Positions 11,025-22,547 of a DNA stretch of 64,000 bases are shown in pieces. The position numbers and the translations under genes were made by a program. Under the pieces are notes generated by a model, which did not search any database, had not been told where the DNA came from, and saw only the letters and a list, made by a program, of their open reading frames with translations. The stretch spans positions 1 through 64,000 of the forward strand of contig JAGFNQ010009534.1 of assembly GCA_024364735.1 (NCBI GenBank), in the 5' to 3' direction. Source of the DNA: Boesenbergia rotunda. Taxonomy: Eukaryota > Streptophyta > Magnoliopsida > Zingiberales > Zingiberaceae. Position 1 is the stretch's first letter, and every line of letters starts with the position of its first letter.

Positions 11025-12452
11025 GATTGTTCTATAATTTGTTTTCCTATTTTTTAAATTTGTTTCAAAAATTAGCAATTTGAAAAATTATTTCTTTTAT
11101 CAAGTTGTTGATTTAAAATGATTTTCTGACTTAGTTTTAGTTAAACTTACCCCCTTCAAAACTAGGGTTTTGCAAAAAAATGGACTAGCTTAGGCTCTAA
11201 CCCTATAGATCTAGAAGCCAGCATCTCACAAGCACCTCAGGGTACTTTTGATTGATAGCCTAGACTGGGTTGAGATGCTTAGGCCTATGCTTTGATTCAA
11301 GATGCTTTAAGTCAGTGCATCTACAGTAATTGGGGTAATAAATACAACTTGAACAGCAATCAGGTTAAGTGTCAAGCTTAGAAAATCTAACTTAATCAAA
11401 TCACTTAACTTAACTAACCCTAGTGAAAGCTACTATTTTATAATAGTTAGTAAGTAGCTAACTGGATTAGACAGGACCCGAACAAGATCGGTTTAAATTG
11501 GTTTGGTCCTTTTCTATTGCTTGCTGAAATTCACTAGAGTTGGTTCAATATGGAGTTCCAATTTGTTTAACAATCTCTAATTCAAAAATGAATTGTAATA
11601 GTTATTATCATTTTTTTTGATATATGGCAAAGGGGGAGAGAAAGGAAAGAGGGAAAATTTTTAATTTTCTCAAAATTTTAATTTTTTTTCTCTTTTTCAC
11701 AAAAAGCTAAGTATTTCTAAGTGCTTAAAAATAATATTTTTTGCTAAAGTACTTCAAATTTTTCCTAAATTTTTCTAAGTACTTCAAATGTTTTTTTAAT
11801 GTTTCTAAGTGCTTTAAAATTATTCTAAGCATCTTCAAAGTACTTCCAAAAATTTCTAAAGGATTTCAAAAAGTTCTTAGTGCACTTATTTTGAAAATAT
11901 TCCTAAAGAAAATTTTCTTTAGTAAACAAAATTTGTCTGAGCTAAACTCTTTTGAAATGTTTTGTGGCAAATGTTTCTAAGTGAAATTGTTTTAAGCAAA
12001 AGTGTATTAAACATTTTTTTAAAAGTATTTTCAAGAAAAAAATTTTAGGTGTAAAAAGCTTGCAAAAAACATTTTGAAAATTTTCTAAGTGTAAAGCTTG
12101 CAAAACCTTTTCAAAAATTATCTATGTATAAAAAGATTGCAAAACTTTTTCAAAAATTATCTAAGTGTAAAAAGTTTTTTGAGTGCAAATGCTTTTGCTT
12201 TAATTTTGAAAAACACTTAGTCAAAAACTTTTTGCTCGATTTTGGAAAACACATAGTAAAACTTAAAAGCACTTAGAAGGTTTACCGTATGTCATTGAAA
12301 ATCTCAAGGGGAGAATGTGTATGTTTGTTTCAGGGGGAGATAACTGAAATTCTTTTTAAGTATGTCTTAAAAATTCTTTTGGATGTTAGATAAGCTATAT
12401 CTTTTAACTTAACTTTTTGAACCGTGTTGCCATAAATCAAAAGGGGGGAGAT
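11025..12452 (+). other. 3' untranslated region and polypurine tract of element A
   Basis: About 1.4 kb without a credible gene. It has a hairpin block at 11220-11279, a stretch shared with C and F (11220-11470), then a very A/T-rich zone (11600-12300) with degenerate repeats built on CTAAGTG and GCTTGCAAAA. It ends with the polypurine tract AAGGGGGGAGAT directly before the LTR. A 79-residue frame at 11741-11980 is low-complexity and not supported. Confidence 0.75.
11220..11279 (+). other. Hairpin in the 3' UTR of element A
   Basis: Arms AGCATCTCA (11220-11228) and TGAGATGCT (11271-11279) are perfect complements. The loop ends CTAGACTGGGT, close to CTAGATTGGGT in the spacer hairpin at 7770-7825, so the element carries two related hairpins, one on each side of pol. 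Confidence 0.6.
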
Positions 12453-12936
12453 TGTTGGTGCCGGAAGCACGAAAGTCAAACCTATGTTTTGATAATGGCA
12501 AAGGGTTCAGAAGTTAAGGTTTGTTGTGATCTAATAATGTTGATCAAGTGTGGAGGAAAAGTCCTAGGTACACTAGGCACTAAGACCTGGTGAGTGAAGC
12601 TGGGCACTAGGACCTGGTGAGTGAAGCTAGGAACTAAGACCTGGTGAGTGAAGCTGAGCACTAAGACCTGGTCAAGGATTGGGCATCGAAGACCTGGTGA
12701 GTGAAGTTGGGTACTAAGACCTGATCGCGAAGTGGGCACAAAGACCTGGTGACTGAAGCTGGGCAAAAGTCCAACTGAAGGAGAAGGTTGGCAGAAAGGT
12801 AAATTCTCCTGAGAGGAGTAGGTGGCGACGCGTTCCTCGTAGGAGGGAACATTAGGCGTCAGTTCGACCTAGGGTTCCATTTGGGAAGCCCAAAGTCAGA
12901 ACCAAGACAGCTTAGGCTATAAATCATGGTTTAATA
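12453..12936 (+). repeat. 3' LTR of element A, first part
   Basis: Begins TGTTGGTGCC after the polypurine tract. At about 12560-12770 it carries a short tandem array whose units hold CCTGG, the loop TGAGTGAAG and CTGGG, each able to fold as a small hairpin. It is interrupted at 12937 by element C; the interruption duplicates TAATA (12932-12936 and 21386-21390). Confidence 0.9.
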
Positions 12937-14272
12937 TGTTGGATCGAGAAACACGATAAAGGGAGGGGGGTGAATATCGTGAAAATCTTTTCGGATAAGA
13001 ATAAGAGAAAATACACAGCGGAATAAAAACAAACACACAAAGAACACAAGTATATTTTACTTGATTTGGAGTCGCGGTCGGCTCCTACTCCAAGGCCCAC
13101 GGTCCTTGACCGTTTACTGCGGGCAATTCTATATTCGCACAATGGTTTACAAAATTTGATACAATAGTAGTGCAGTAAATAAACGAATACACTTTTCATT
13201 ATCGACGCCCGGTGTGGATCGTACTTCGGAGCAGAGGGTCATCGTCGGCCCTGGAATGTCAAGATCGGAGTTTGTTGGAGTAGCACGCTTGAACGAAAAG
13301 CTTAGAGGCGTTAGAAAATTATGTTTTTGAAGCCTAGGGGTCGAGCCCCTTTTATAGTGCTCCTGGGGGCACCTGATTCGCTGGGGGTGCCTGACACGTG
13401 CCTTCAGATCGGAGAAATCTCATCCGCAGCTCGGTCAGCGCTTATCCCCTTCGAATCGACCTCAGAGTTGACTGGGGCGCCCGAGATCTCCCGGGCGCCC
13501 AACTTGACCTGGTCCACTAGCTTCGTGGCTGATTTTGCTTCGACTCCTCTTTGGCTTTGACCTTGGGCGCCTGGGACCTCCCGGGTGCCTAGCCCAGTGT
13601 GGTTTTGAAGTGATTCTTGCTTTCTGCTTGTTTGGCTTTGACCTTGGCCCAGGACCTCCCAGGCGCCTAGCCCAGCTGCCTGTCCCTCTCCTTTGAGGCG
13701 TTCTGAGCTACAGAAACACACTCCTTCGGTCCCTGTATCCAAGGTTAGTTCCACAACAAACAAGTCAAGAATATTAGTCTATTTTTACAACCTTAGTTGT
13801 CTTGGTTCTGACTTCGGGTCTCCCAAATGGAACCCTAGGTCGAACCGACGCCTACTGTTCCCTCGACGGGGAACGCGTCCTCACCTACTCCTCTAGGAGA
13901 ATTTACCTTTTGCCAACCAACTCCTCCAGTTGGACTTTTGCCCGATCCACCTGACCAGGTCTTCGTGCCCAGTCCTCGACTAGGACTTCGTGCCCACCTT
14001 CCGAGCAGGTCTTCGGTGCCCACCTTCCAAGCAGGTCTTCGATGCCCAGCCCCTTGCCAGGACTTCGTGCCCAGTCCTCGACCAGGACTTCGTGCCCACC
14101 TTCTGAGCAGGTCTTTGGTGCCCACCTTCCGAGCAGGTCTTCGTGCCTAGTGTGCCTAGTGCTTCTTTCCTGCACACTTAGTAAACACATTAGACAACAA
14201 TAACCTCTTAACTCTTGAACCCTTTGCCATTATCAAAACCCAGGTTTGACTTAGGTGCTACCTGCACCAACA
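12937..14272 (-). repeat. 3' LTR of element C
   Basis: About 1.34 kb, closely matching the other LTR at 20067-21385. On the minus strand it shows a hairpin array (about 14150-13940), palindromes around GGGCGCC (about 13680-13360), the promoter CACTATAAAAGGGG followed by CTCGACCCC (near 13340-13365), and the R-U5 hairpin at 13060-13094. The polypurine tract lies just outside at 14273-14284. Confidence 0.92.
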
Positions 14273-15831
14273 ATCTCCCCCTTTTTGATTTATGGCAACC
14301 TGGTTCAAAAAGTTAAGTTAAACATACAGATAAGTAGTACCAAAATTACTTTCCTCCCCTGGATGAAATCTCCCCCTAAGTTTTTCAAAAGTTCGTGGGG
14401 TTTTTGAAAAAGTTTCTAAGTCTTAGAGTGAAACGTTTTTCAGGTTTTCAATACTTAGAAAATTTTCAAGAAAAGGTTTTAAGTTAGAAACATTTTCAAA
14501 AAAATTATTTTGAGTTAGGCACTTGGAAAATTTTCAGGAGAATTTGAAATTTACACTTAGAAAATTTTCAACCAACTATTTAGAATAATTTTTGAAAGCA
14601 AGTAATTTCAAAAATAACATCCAAAATACTTAGTTTTTTGCATTTTAGAAAATTTTCTAAACTTATTCTGAAGTTTTAACACTTAGAAAATTTTCAAGCA
14701 GTTTTAAATACTTAAAAATATTTTTCAAGCATTTTTTTTGAATTTATGACTTAGAAAAATTTCCAAAAAATTTTTCAGAATAAATACTTAGAGTAATTTT
14801 TGAAAACAAGAAAAATTAACTTTTAAAATGAACTTAAGTATTTAAAGAACTTTACTTTTTGAAAAACAAGAGATAAAAGTTTTTGGGAAAAAAGATTTAA
14901 TTTTGAAGAAGGGAAAAAAATTTTAAATTTTGAACCCTTCTTTTCTCTCCTTTCCAATCTCTCCCCCTTTGCCATATATCAAAAAATATAGCATTAAAAT
15001 ATAGCATTAAAACTGAGTAATCAAGGTAAGATGTTGTACTGAATCAATTCTAAATTTAAACTGGGCCAAATTAATTTGAATTTCCGCTTTCGGGTCTTGT
15101 CTAGCCCAATTAGCTACTTACTAACTGTTATAAACAGTAGCTTTCGCTAGGGTTAGTCAAGTTAAGTGATCTGATCAAGTTAGATTTTCTAAGCTTGACA
15201 CTTAACCTGATTACTGTTGATTGGTATTTAGTGCCCCAATTACTGCAGATGCACTGACTTAAAGCATCTTGAATCAAGGCAAAGACCTAAGCATCTCAAC
15301 CCATTCTAGGTTATCAATCAAAAGTACCCTAAGGTGCTTGTGAGATGTTGGCTTCTAGATCTATAGGTGCATGCAGTTCTAGGGTTAGGGCCTAGGCTAA
15401 GTCCATTTTGCGAAAAAGCCCTAGTTTTGAAGGGGGTAATTTTGTTAAAAAAAACTAAGTCAGAAAAATCATTTTAAATAACATAATGAAAATTAAGAAA
15501 TGATTTTGCGGCAAATAAAATAGTTTTTGAAAAACATAATTAGAGCAGTCCTATTCTACCAAGCATAACCCTAACTGCCTTCTAATTAAACTAGTACTGC
15601 AATTTATCAGAAAAGAGATTAGAAAGTAAAGCTGATAGATGCATAAAAGTCACCTAGTCAATAGGACCAGTAAGGTCAAACCATAGTCAAATACATGTCA
15701 ACCCTACTGAGTAGGGGTAGTCAAAGAGTCAACAGTACAACTGAAAATATCAATCTAAACTATGAGGAAGGGCCAGGATGATCAGATGAACTGGGCTGCC
15801 AAGATCGGAATAATGACATCATTTCATTATA
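14273..15831 (-). other. 3' untranslated region of element C
   Basis: A/T-rich, no gene seen. On the minus strand it holds the segment shared with the 3' UTRs of A and F, including a hairpin with arms AGCATCTCA and TGAGATGTT (15290-15349), then degenerate A-rich repeats around ACTTAGAAAATTTTC (14400-14900), and the polypurine tract just before the LTR. Confidence 0.75.
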
Positions 15832-17038
15832 TCATGCGTCGTTAGTCTCTCGATCGGCTCTGAGGGTATTCATATACTCAGTGTAACGAGCTTCATTTGC
15901 TTCCATATACTCTGCGTGATTGGCCTCTATTTCCTCCCTGAGGTTGTGGACCTCTGTCTGAAGTAGTGTTAGTCTCTCGTCAGTCGTCGGAGGTGGGGGC
16001 TCATCCATCTGCTCTCGAATCTCGGCAGCGAGATCTGCGACATCGACCTCTACCTCCTCATCGGAATCAATCTGGGCTCCGGCTCGCTGACATCTCCGTG
16101 ATAAAACCCCGGTACCCGAGACATCTATGCCCGCTAGGGAAAAATTTCTATACCCAATCTCGTCAAACTCAGTCATCGAGGTCATCTCTCCATCGGTAAT
16201 ATCGCGACCATGATGATGAAGAAGAGAAGTGATGATGTGGCAGTAAGGGGTGCGTACCCGACCTTGAGTAGTGACACTGGATGCATGTAGAATGGTGTGG
16301 AATATGTGAAGTCCAATATCTATGTCTAAGTGATGGATCAGAGCATACAGCAGGAAGGTATGGAATGGTCGCATGGTCGCGACGTCCCTAGTGGTCAAGG
16401 GAAGAATGCAACGGACTAGAACTCTATAAAGAGCATAGTCCTAGACCTGGAGATCTACTGATTGAAACCGACTAACCAGGGGGTTCAGGCAGTTCTATAG
16501 AAATATGAATAAAGGGTATCCAGATCAATATGGGAGTAGGGAGGAGCAAAGGGAGGATCTCTAGGAGGGTAACAGCAGAAAGTGGACTGGGAAGCTCGCA
16601 GTCCAAGGAATCTGTTAAACAACAAGGGCGTGATAGTCAAGGGCATTCCTTGTACAGTGGTGATATAGCTAAGATCATCTTGTCTTACTAAGTTGTTGTA
16701 AAATTCTGCACATAGGGTTGTATTTACAGGATGAGTGCAGAAAACAAGTCGATCAAGTTGATAGAAGTTGATGACGTCCATAGCTACTAGACAGGATTGA
16801 GTGAAAAACTGCCTATTCAAGAAGCTTGTCTTGATGGGTTTATAGGTCGTCCTAGCAAACTTATTGAATAGTTCTAGGGTCGGAAACCTAGGGTCAGGGA
16901 TAGGCTCGGGCCCGGGGTTGGGTTGAATAGTACGGCATTTTCTAACATAATAAGAAATATGCATTTAGTGAAATAACTAAAAAGAAATAATTAAAAATGC
17001 ATGAAAAATTGATACCGGGTAGCCATCCGGGGAGGCAT
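15832..17038 (-). pseudogene. Putative plant transposon protein gene in element C, two exons
   Basis: The minus strand has ATG at 17038 and a 23-base first exon. A 74-base GT-AG intron (17015-16942) removes an early in-frame stop and joins exon 1 to the long frame in phase. Exon 2 contains motifs I recognise from the domain named putative plant transposon protein: VFCTHPVNTTLCAEFYNNL, then PLTITPLLFNRFLGL, then RDVATMRPFHTFLLYALIHHLDIDIGLHI and TPYCHIITSLLHHHGRDI. The C-terminal end is acidic, then a coiled coil rich in Glu, Ala and Tyr. A frameshift near 16490 and a TAG near 16441 break the frame in this copy. Element F carries a homologue (22152-22547). The role of this domain in retrotransposons is not established; function unknown. 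Confidence 0.75.
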
Positions 17039-17089
17039 GGTTGAAGTGGAGTGTTTGAGAGCACGAGAGGGTCGTTCAGATGCCTTAGG

Positions 17090-17200
17090 AAGGAGAAGAG
17101 TTGGAGAAGAGAGTTTGTTTTGGTGTGGCAAGTGAATGAGGTCTCGGTGGCCTTATATAGGGCTTGGTCGGGCCACGGGAGGGATCGGGTGCCTGGCTCA
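17090..17200 (-). promoter_or_regulatory. Internal TATA promoter upstream of the transposon-protein gene
   Basis: On the minus strand CTATATAAGG (17160-17151) is followed by a C/A-rich leader and, 113 bases further, by the ATG at 17038. Upstream (17200-17430) lie GGGCGCC-type palindromes like those upstream of the LTR promoters of this family. This suggests a separate transcript for the gene, independent of the LTR. No transcript evidence is available. Confidence 0.55.
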
Positions 17201-18195
17201 GGCGTATGCTGCCAAAGGCAACTTTTCGGTGTTGACGTTGTCCTTGGGGGCGCCCGTGAGGACCCGGGAGCCTGGGGTCAGCTGCCATGTGTGGCAGCTT
17301 TTGCTGCCCCGAATTGACTTAAAGGGCTAGGCGCCTGATAGGTCTCGGGCGCCTAGCTTAGCTAGGTATTGACAGCTTTTTGTCTTGGTCAAAGAGAAAG
17401 GGAAGGGGGTGCCCGAGGGGTCACGGGCGCCCGGGTTGACCGTTGTTTGACCATTGACCAGTTTGATTGTTTGACCAGGTTTGACTATTTTGACCTGATT
17501 TGACTCTAATGACCAACCAACAATCAAGACAATTCAATTCTAAATTCAATGTTTTTATTTAACAACATTACAGAAATCAGATTTTGCATTAACTTAAGTC
17601 CTAACTATCTCACCCGGTATCTAGTTATCAATCATGATAACTTATGGGTTTTTGTGAGACAGGTTTTAATAGAAGTACAGATTTTATTTTGAAAAGCTAT
17701 GATTAGTTTTTAAAAGTTAAATTAATTTTGAAAAACCAATTAATTATGTTTTAACAATTAGTTTTAAAAGCAATAGTTGAATATAAGATTAATTGAAATT
17801 TGTGTTAGATTCAAATTTGACAAAGAGTAAATTGAATTTGAATTTCAAAAATTGGCTTCCAGGTCTTGGCGAGGCACAAGGCCTTCTTTGGTCGTAGCCT
17901 TATTGGATCATCAACCCTTTCCTTGACAAAGCATTTTAGTGAAATTTCATTTTCAAAATTATTTTTTGAGAAATTCTAGTCTAACTAGTTTGGGTCTTGG
18001 ATCGGTAGCTTCGGCTAGTTCCGCCAAAAATGGCTTCCCTAACGTACTATCATCTCACGTCCACCCAATATTATGTTGTTCAAATTTCAATTAATCGGTT
18101 TAGTCCTTAATCTAACCAATCCTAGGTCTAAGCATGGTAAATTGCATAAAATAAATAAACAAGTAATAATGCAATTTTATACTAAGAAAAAGAAT
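17201..18195 (-). other. Palindrome-bearing upstream region and conserved gag spacer of element C
   Basis: No gene. The part from 17201 to about 17530 is rich in GTTTGACC motifs and GGCGCC palindromes and looks like promoter upstream sequence. From about 17540 to 18195 it matches the gag-pol spacers of A and E, including the hairpin at 17607-17660 and the block at about 17860-17935, although no pol follows here. Confidence 0.65.
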
Positions 18196-19842
18196 TTATT
18201 TAACTATAAAAATGGTTTTTAAGTTGGCTCCCCGTAGACTAAAGGCACGGTAATGATTAGGCAAGATATGAATCTTGTCCTTGGGGATCCAATACTGGTT
18301 TGGTCCAGCTTGGTTGTTCAGGCAAAGTTTGGGTACTCATGCCTGAACTTTGGGTTTAGACTGATTCAGTACAGCATAATATGACCTTTGTCTAGACTTG
18401 GTTCGATACCCTAACCCAGATCGATTTAGAACGGACTTCTATTTTCCAAGGATCATGTCAAGACCCTTGAAACCCGAAGTGAATCGTTCCAAAGCTGGTC
18501 TAAGGTCCTTGACTTGAGTTTTCAAGGAGGAGTTCTCTTTCTCAAGTTTTTCAACTTGAGTAGAGGTTCCTTCTTGAACCTTCTCAGTTAAGGATCTAGA
18601 GTCAGCACCCTCTTTCAGGAGTTTTACTTCCTGTCGGAGAGACTCGACTTGAATTTTGGCTTTCGCCAAGTTACTAGATAGGTATGTAATTAATTCAGCT
18701 AATTCAAATTTTGAATAACCACTTACAGTGATTTTGTCGTCCTCCGAAATGGTGAGCTTTCCGTCGTCCGGTTCTGATTCTGATCCAGTGTCGATGTCTT
18801 CGGAAGTAGTCAGGGCGAGCAGGTTCGATTGTGGGGCCTCTTCTTCTTCTTCGGATGAAGACTCATCCCAGGTTGCTTGAAGGGCCTTCTTCCTTCTTGT
18901 CTTCTTGGCCTCTTTCAGATTAGGGCATTCCGATTTGAAGTGTCCCTTCTTATTGCATTCGAAGCAGGTCACACTTGATTTGTTCTTGGATGGTTCAGCC
19001 GGATCCTCCTTCTTTCGGCTGGCTATTCTTCTGTTGGACTGATTCTTCAATTCCTTGTAGTAGTTCTAGGCAAGTCGAACCAGCTTGGGTCGATCCCCTT
19101 CGCTGTCTTCTGAGTCTGAATCTGAGTCAGACTCGGGTGCAGGTTGAGGCTTCTTCTTGACCATCTTTCTTGTTTTGCCTGCAACAAAAGCAATGTCTTT
19201 CTCGGCCAAGGTGCAGTTAGTCTGCTCATGTAATTCATGTTCAGAAAATAACTCATCCAATTTGATTTTAGAAAGATCCCTTGAAACTTTGTATGCATCT
19301 ACCATAGATGTCCACAAAGTATTTCTCAGTAAAGCATTAAGGGTATACCTGATCAGGTCACGGTTTTCTACCTTGTGACCGATTGTATGTAGACCGTTCA
19401 TCAACTCCTGGATTCTGGCGTGGAGCTAGGCTGCTGACTCGCCGTCGTTCATTTTAATCATGTACAGCTTGTTCAATAGTAGGTCCCTCTTGCTGATTCG
19501 GGTGTCGGAGATTCCTTCGTGCAATTCAATTAACTTGCCCCATAGTTCCTTTGCGCTGTTAAATGGTCCCACCCGGTTCAACTCTTCTTTGGTTAGACCA
19601 CATTGGAGTGTTTGGGTAGCTTTAGCATCAGCCTCGATCTTCCTTTTTAGCGAGGCGTCCCATTCGGTGTAAGGTTGTGGCACTCCTTCAGCATTTTTTG
19701 GGATTTACAAACCAGATTGGATTATTATCCACATGTCCACCTGAGTTTTCAAGTGGACTTCCATCCGACTCTTCCAGTAGGAGAAGTCCTCCCCACTGAA
19801 GAGTGGTGGTCTGGTTGTACTAAAACCCTCTTGCATGACCAT
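18196..19842 (-). pseudogene. gag: Copia gag of element C, several stop codons
   Basis: Homologous to the gag genes of A and L along its whole length: start MVMQEG, capsid motifs (FSGEDFSYWKSRM, LTKEELN, SAKELWGKLIELHEG, ENRDLIRYTLNA), acidic Ser/Asp stretch, one CCHC zinc knuckle (CFECNKKGHFKSEC), coiled-coil tail with LEKENSSLKTQVKDL, and the end KTIFIVK. At least five in-frame stops are visible (near 19708, 19429, 19066, 18438 and 18335). Four sit at positions where the relatives have Glu, Gln, Arg or Trp codons, as expected from C-to-T decay. The gene is dead in this copy. The start ATG at 19842 is chosen by alignment with A and L. Confidence 0.88.
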
Positions 19843-20066
19843 TTAGAAATTCTGAAATAAGAATAACAAAAAACTGTCCCAAGATTTGGTCTTGGATTAG
19901 CAGTGCGGGAATAAGATATTTAAAAGAAATTATCGAGTGGTGTTGCACCAACCTCGATTAACGATAAAAACTTCGATCGAAAAAGAAATAAAAACTTCGT
20001 AAAAATCTGAAAAATTCCCAAATTGGTGGTTGTACCAAATTTGAGCTACCCCGCTCTGATACCACT
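19843..20066 (-). other. Leader and primer-binding site of element C
   Basis: Between the LTR and gag. The minus strand reads TGGTATCAGAGC (20064-20053) two bases after the LTR end, complementary to initiator methionine tRNA. The leader then carries ACCACCAATTTG and GGTGCAACACC motifs found in the leaders of A and L. Confidence 0.85.
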
Positions 20067-21385
20067 TGTTGGATCGAGAAACACGATAAAGGGGGGGTGA
20101 ATATCGTGAAAATCTTTTCGGATAAGAATAAGAGAAAATACGCAGTGAAATAAAAACAAACACACAAGGAACACAAGTATATTTTACTTGGTTCGGAGTC
20201 GCGGTCGGCTCCTACTCCAAGGCCCACGGTCCTTGACCGTTTACTGCGGGCAATTCTATATTCGCGCAAAGGTTTACAGAATTTAATACAATAGTAGTGC
20301 AGTAAATAAACGAATACACTTTTTGTTACCGACGCCCGATGTGGATCGTACTTCGGAGTAGAGGGTCGTCGTCGGCACTGGAATGTCGAGATCGGAGTTT
20401 GTCGGAGTAGCGCGCTTGAACGAAAAGCTTAGAGGCGTTGGAAAATTGTGTTTTTGAAGCCTAGGGGTCGAGCCCCTTTTATAGTGCTCCCGGGGGCGCC
20501 TGACACGTGCCTTCAGATCGGAGAAACGTCATCCGTAGCTCGGTCAGCGCTTATCCCCTTCGAATCAGCCTCGGAGCTGACTGGGAGGCCCGGGACCTCC
20601 CGGGCCCCCAGCTTGACCTGGTCCGCTGGCTTCGTGGCTGATTTTGCTTCGACTCCTCTTTGGTTTTGGCCTTGGGCGCCCGGGACCTCCCGGGTGCCTA
20701 GCCCAGTGTGGTTTCGAAGCGATTCTTGCTTTTTGCTTGTTTGTCTTTGACCTTGGGTGCCCGGGACCTCCCGGGCGCCTAGCCCATCTGCCTGCCCCTC
20801 TCCTTTGGGGCGTTCTGAGCTGCAGAAACACACTCCTTCGGTCCCTGCATCCAAGGTTAGTTCCACAACAAACAAGGCAAGAATATTAGTCTATTTTTAC
20901 AGCCATAGCTGTCTTGGTTCTGACTTCGGGTCTCCCAAATGGAACCCTAGGTTGAACCAACGCCTACTGTTCCCTCGACGGGGAACGCGTCCTCACCTAC
21001 TCCTCTCAGGAGAATTTACCTTTTGCTAACCGGCTCCTCCGGTTGGACTTTTGCCCGATCCACCTGACCAGGTCTTCGTGCCCAGTCCTCGACCAGGACT
21101 TTGTGCCCACCTTCCGAGCAGGTCTTCGGTGCCCACCTTCCGAGCAGGTCTTCGGTGCCCAGCCCCTTGCCAGGACTTCGTGCCCAGTCCTCGACCAGGA
21201 CTTCGTCCCCACCTTTCGAGCAGGTCTTCGGTGCCCACCTTCCGAGCAGGTCTTCGTGCCTAGTGTGCCTAGGGCTTCTTTCCTACACACTTAGTAAACA
21301 TATTAGACAACAATAACCTCTTAACTCTTGAACCCTTTGCCATTATCAAAACCCAGGTTTGACTTAGGTGCTACCTGCACCAACA
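20067..21385 (-). repeat. 5' LTR of element C
   Basis: About 1.32 kb. Minus-strand order: TGTTGGTGCAGG start (21385), hairpin array with GACCTGCTCGGAAGG-type units (21260-21050), palindromes around GGGCGCCCGGGA (about 20780-20580), TATA promoter ACTATAAAAGGGG near 20485, R-U5 hairpin 20221-20187, and the end GATCCAACA next to the PBS. The flanking TAATA is shared with 12932-12936. Confidence 0.92.
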
Positions 21386-22151
21386 TAATATCATTTATAT
21401 ATGCTTCTTGTATTTTGGAACTAACCCTAGTTGCAGGAACGAAGGGATGAAGTTTCTGTATTCAGGTGCCTCAATGGAATGAGGCACCTCACTGGGCTAG
21501 GCGCCTGTGATGAGACAGGCGTCCCAGTGCAAGGCTACTCCAAGCATTTGAAGCAAACTGCCTCTAGACCAAGTCATTGAGGCGCCTGTGTTAACACAGG
21601 CACCCCAGTCAACTCAGGTGCCCCAGTTGAAGGGATAGACGCTGACCAAGTCTGCGGATTGGAGTTCTCGCAGGACAGGCCATGTGTCAGGCACCCCCAT
21701 TAACACAGGTGCCCCACTGACCACTATTAAAGGGAGTTCACCCCCAAGGCTTCGACAATCAATTGCATTCGACGTTTACGCTCAAGCGCTCCGCTCCGAC
21801 AAGTTCCGTACTTGCGATTCAAGCGCCGACGACGACCTGCTGCTCTGAAACTTCAAACTTCTCCGGTCGTCGGTAAAAGTCATTTTTTATTTAAGGTGTT
21901 GTAACTTCTTTTAAATTCTATATCTATACTCAACTTGTAATCTTTTACGAAAATATAGAATTGCCCATCGTAAACGGTCAAGGACCGTGGGCCTTGAAGT
22001 AGGAGCCGACCGCGACTCTGAACCAAGTAAAAACAAAACTTGTTAGTGATTGGTTTTGTTTTTTCCGCTGCGCAATTACTCTCTTACGATTTTCGAAGAA
22101 TTTTGTCGAACGATATTCACTCCCCCTCTATCGTTTCTATCCGATCCCACA
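21386..22151 (+). repeat. 3' LTR of element A, second part
   Basis: Continues the LTR broken at 12936 (TAATA repeated). It holds the palindrome with arms GGCGCCTGTGTT and AACACAGGCACC (21581-21604), the promoter region (CTATTAAAGGGAG near 21722), the R-U5 hairpin at 21993-22027 and the end GATCCCACA. With 12453-12936 the LTR is about 1.25 kb. Confidence 0.88.
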
Positions 22152-22547
22152 TACGCGTCTAGTATCTCCATGCACTCGAGAGTGCGGACTCCCTATTGCC
22201 ACATCTTGATCGCCCTCTTCTTTTCTTACGGACGTGACATCTGCTCTAGTGAGGTTATCCATATGACCGAGTTTCATGAGATAGGTATTAGGAATTTCTT
22301 GTTAGCCATGATAGATGTCTCGTCCACTGGAGCCATCTCTTGGAGATGACAGGGAGCTCAGTTGCAGGACGATCCGGAGGACAACGATGACGACTTCGTT
22401 GCCGAGCTCGAGGCGCAGCTGGAGCAAACACCGCTACCTCCCCCTCCTTTGACTAAAGACGAGCGTCTAACCTGGATTGAGCAGGAGATTCATAATTTAT
22501 GGGAGAAGATGGAGACCCACCATGCAGAGAGGATGGACGTAGACTAG
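22152..22547 (+). pseudogene. C-terminal part of a putative plant transposon protein gene (element F)
   Basis: Homologous to the C-terminal third of the gene in element C: RVRTPYCHILIALFFSYGRDI, then MTEFHEIGIRNFLLAMIDVS, an acidic run, and LTKDERLTWIEQEIHNLWEKM ahead of the stop at 22545-22547. A TGA at 22347-22349 breaks the frame. The N-terminal two thirds are missing because element A is inserted at 22151/22152 and the left side has been lost or moved. Being C-related, element F was probably also a gag plus transposon-protein element without pol. Confidence 0.8.

Larger units (their letters stand above)
12937..21385 (-). mobile_element. Non-autonomous Copia element C: gag plus transposon-protein gene, no pol
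   Basis: A complete element in minus orientation, bounded by TGTTGG and CCAACA-type LTR ends and by a perfect 5-bp duplication TAATA on both sides. Order on the minus strand: 5' LTR (21385-20067), PBS, gag (19842-18196), conserved spacer, an internal promoter with a two-exon gene for a putative plant transposon protein (17038-15832), 3' UTR with polypurine tract, 3' LTR (14272-12937). No protease, integrase or RT motif is visible in any frame, so pol seems to have been replaced by the transposon-protein gene. It would need RT from relatives such as element A or L. It is younger than element A, whose LTR it splits. Confidence 0.9.
5281..22151 (+). mobile_element. Copia retrotransposon A, SIRE/Maximus-like, nested and decayed
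   Basis: Components in order: LTR tail and PBS (5281-5335), gag (5542-7212), non-coding spacer (7213-7899), pol in Copia order protease-integrase-RT-RNase H (7900-11024), long 3' UTR, polypurine tract, and a 3' LTR split by element C. Stop codons and at least one frameshift make it non-functional as it stands. It sits inside the transposon-protein gene of element F on its right side, but the left flank is not the matching part of F, so the left end has been rearranged. It is the only element in the window with a nearly complete pol. Confidence 0.85.

Noticed and set aside
13835..14190. Trp/Gly-rich repeat proteins in overlapping frames
   Set aside because: Artefacts of the tandem hairpin array in the C LTR, open in several frames at once.
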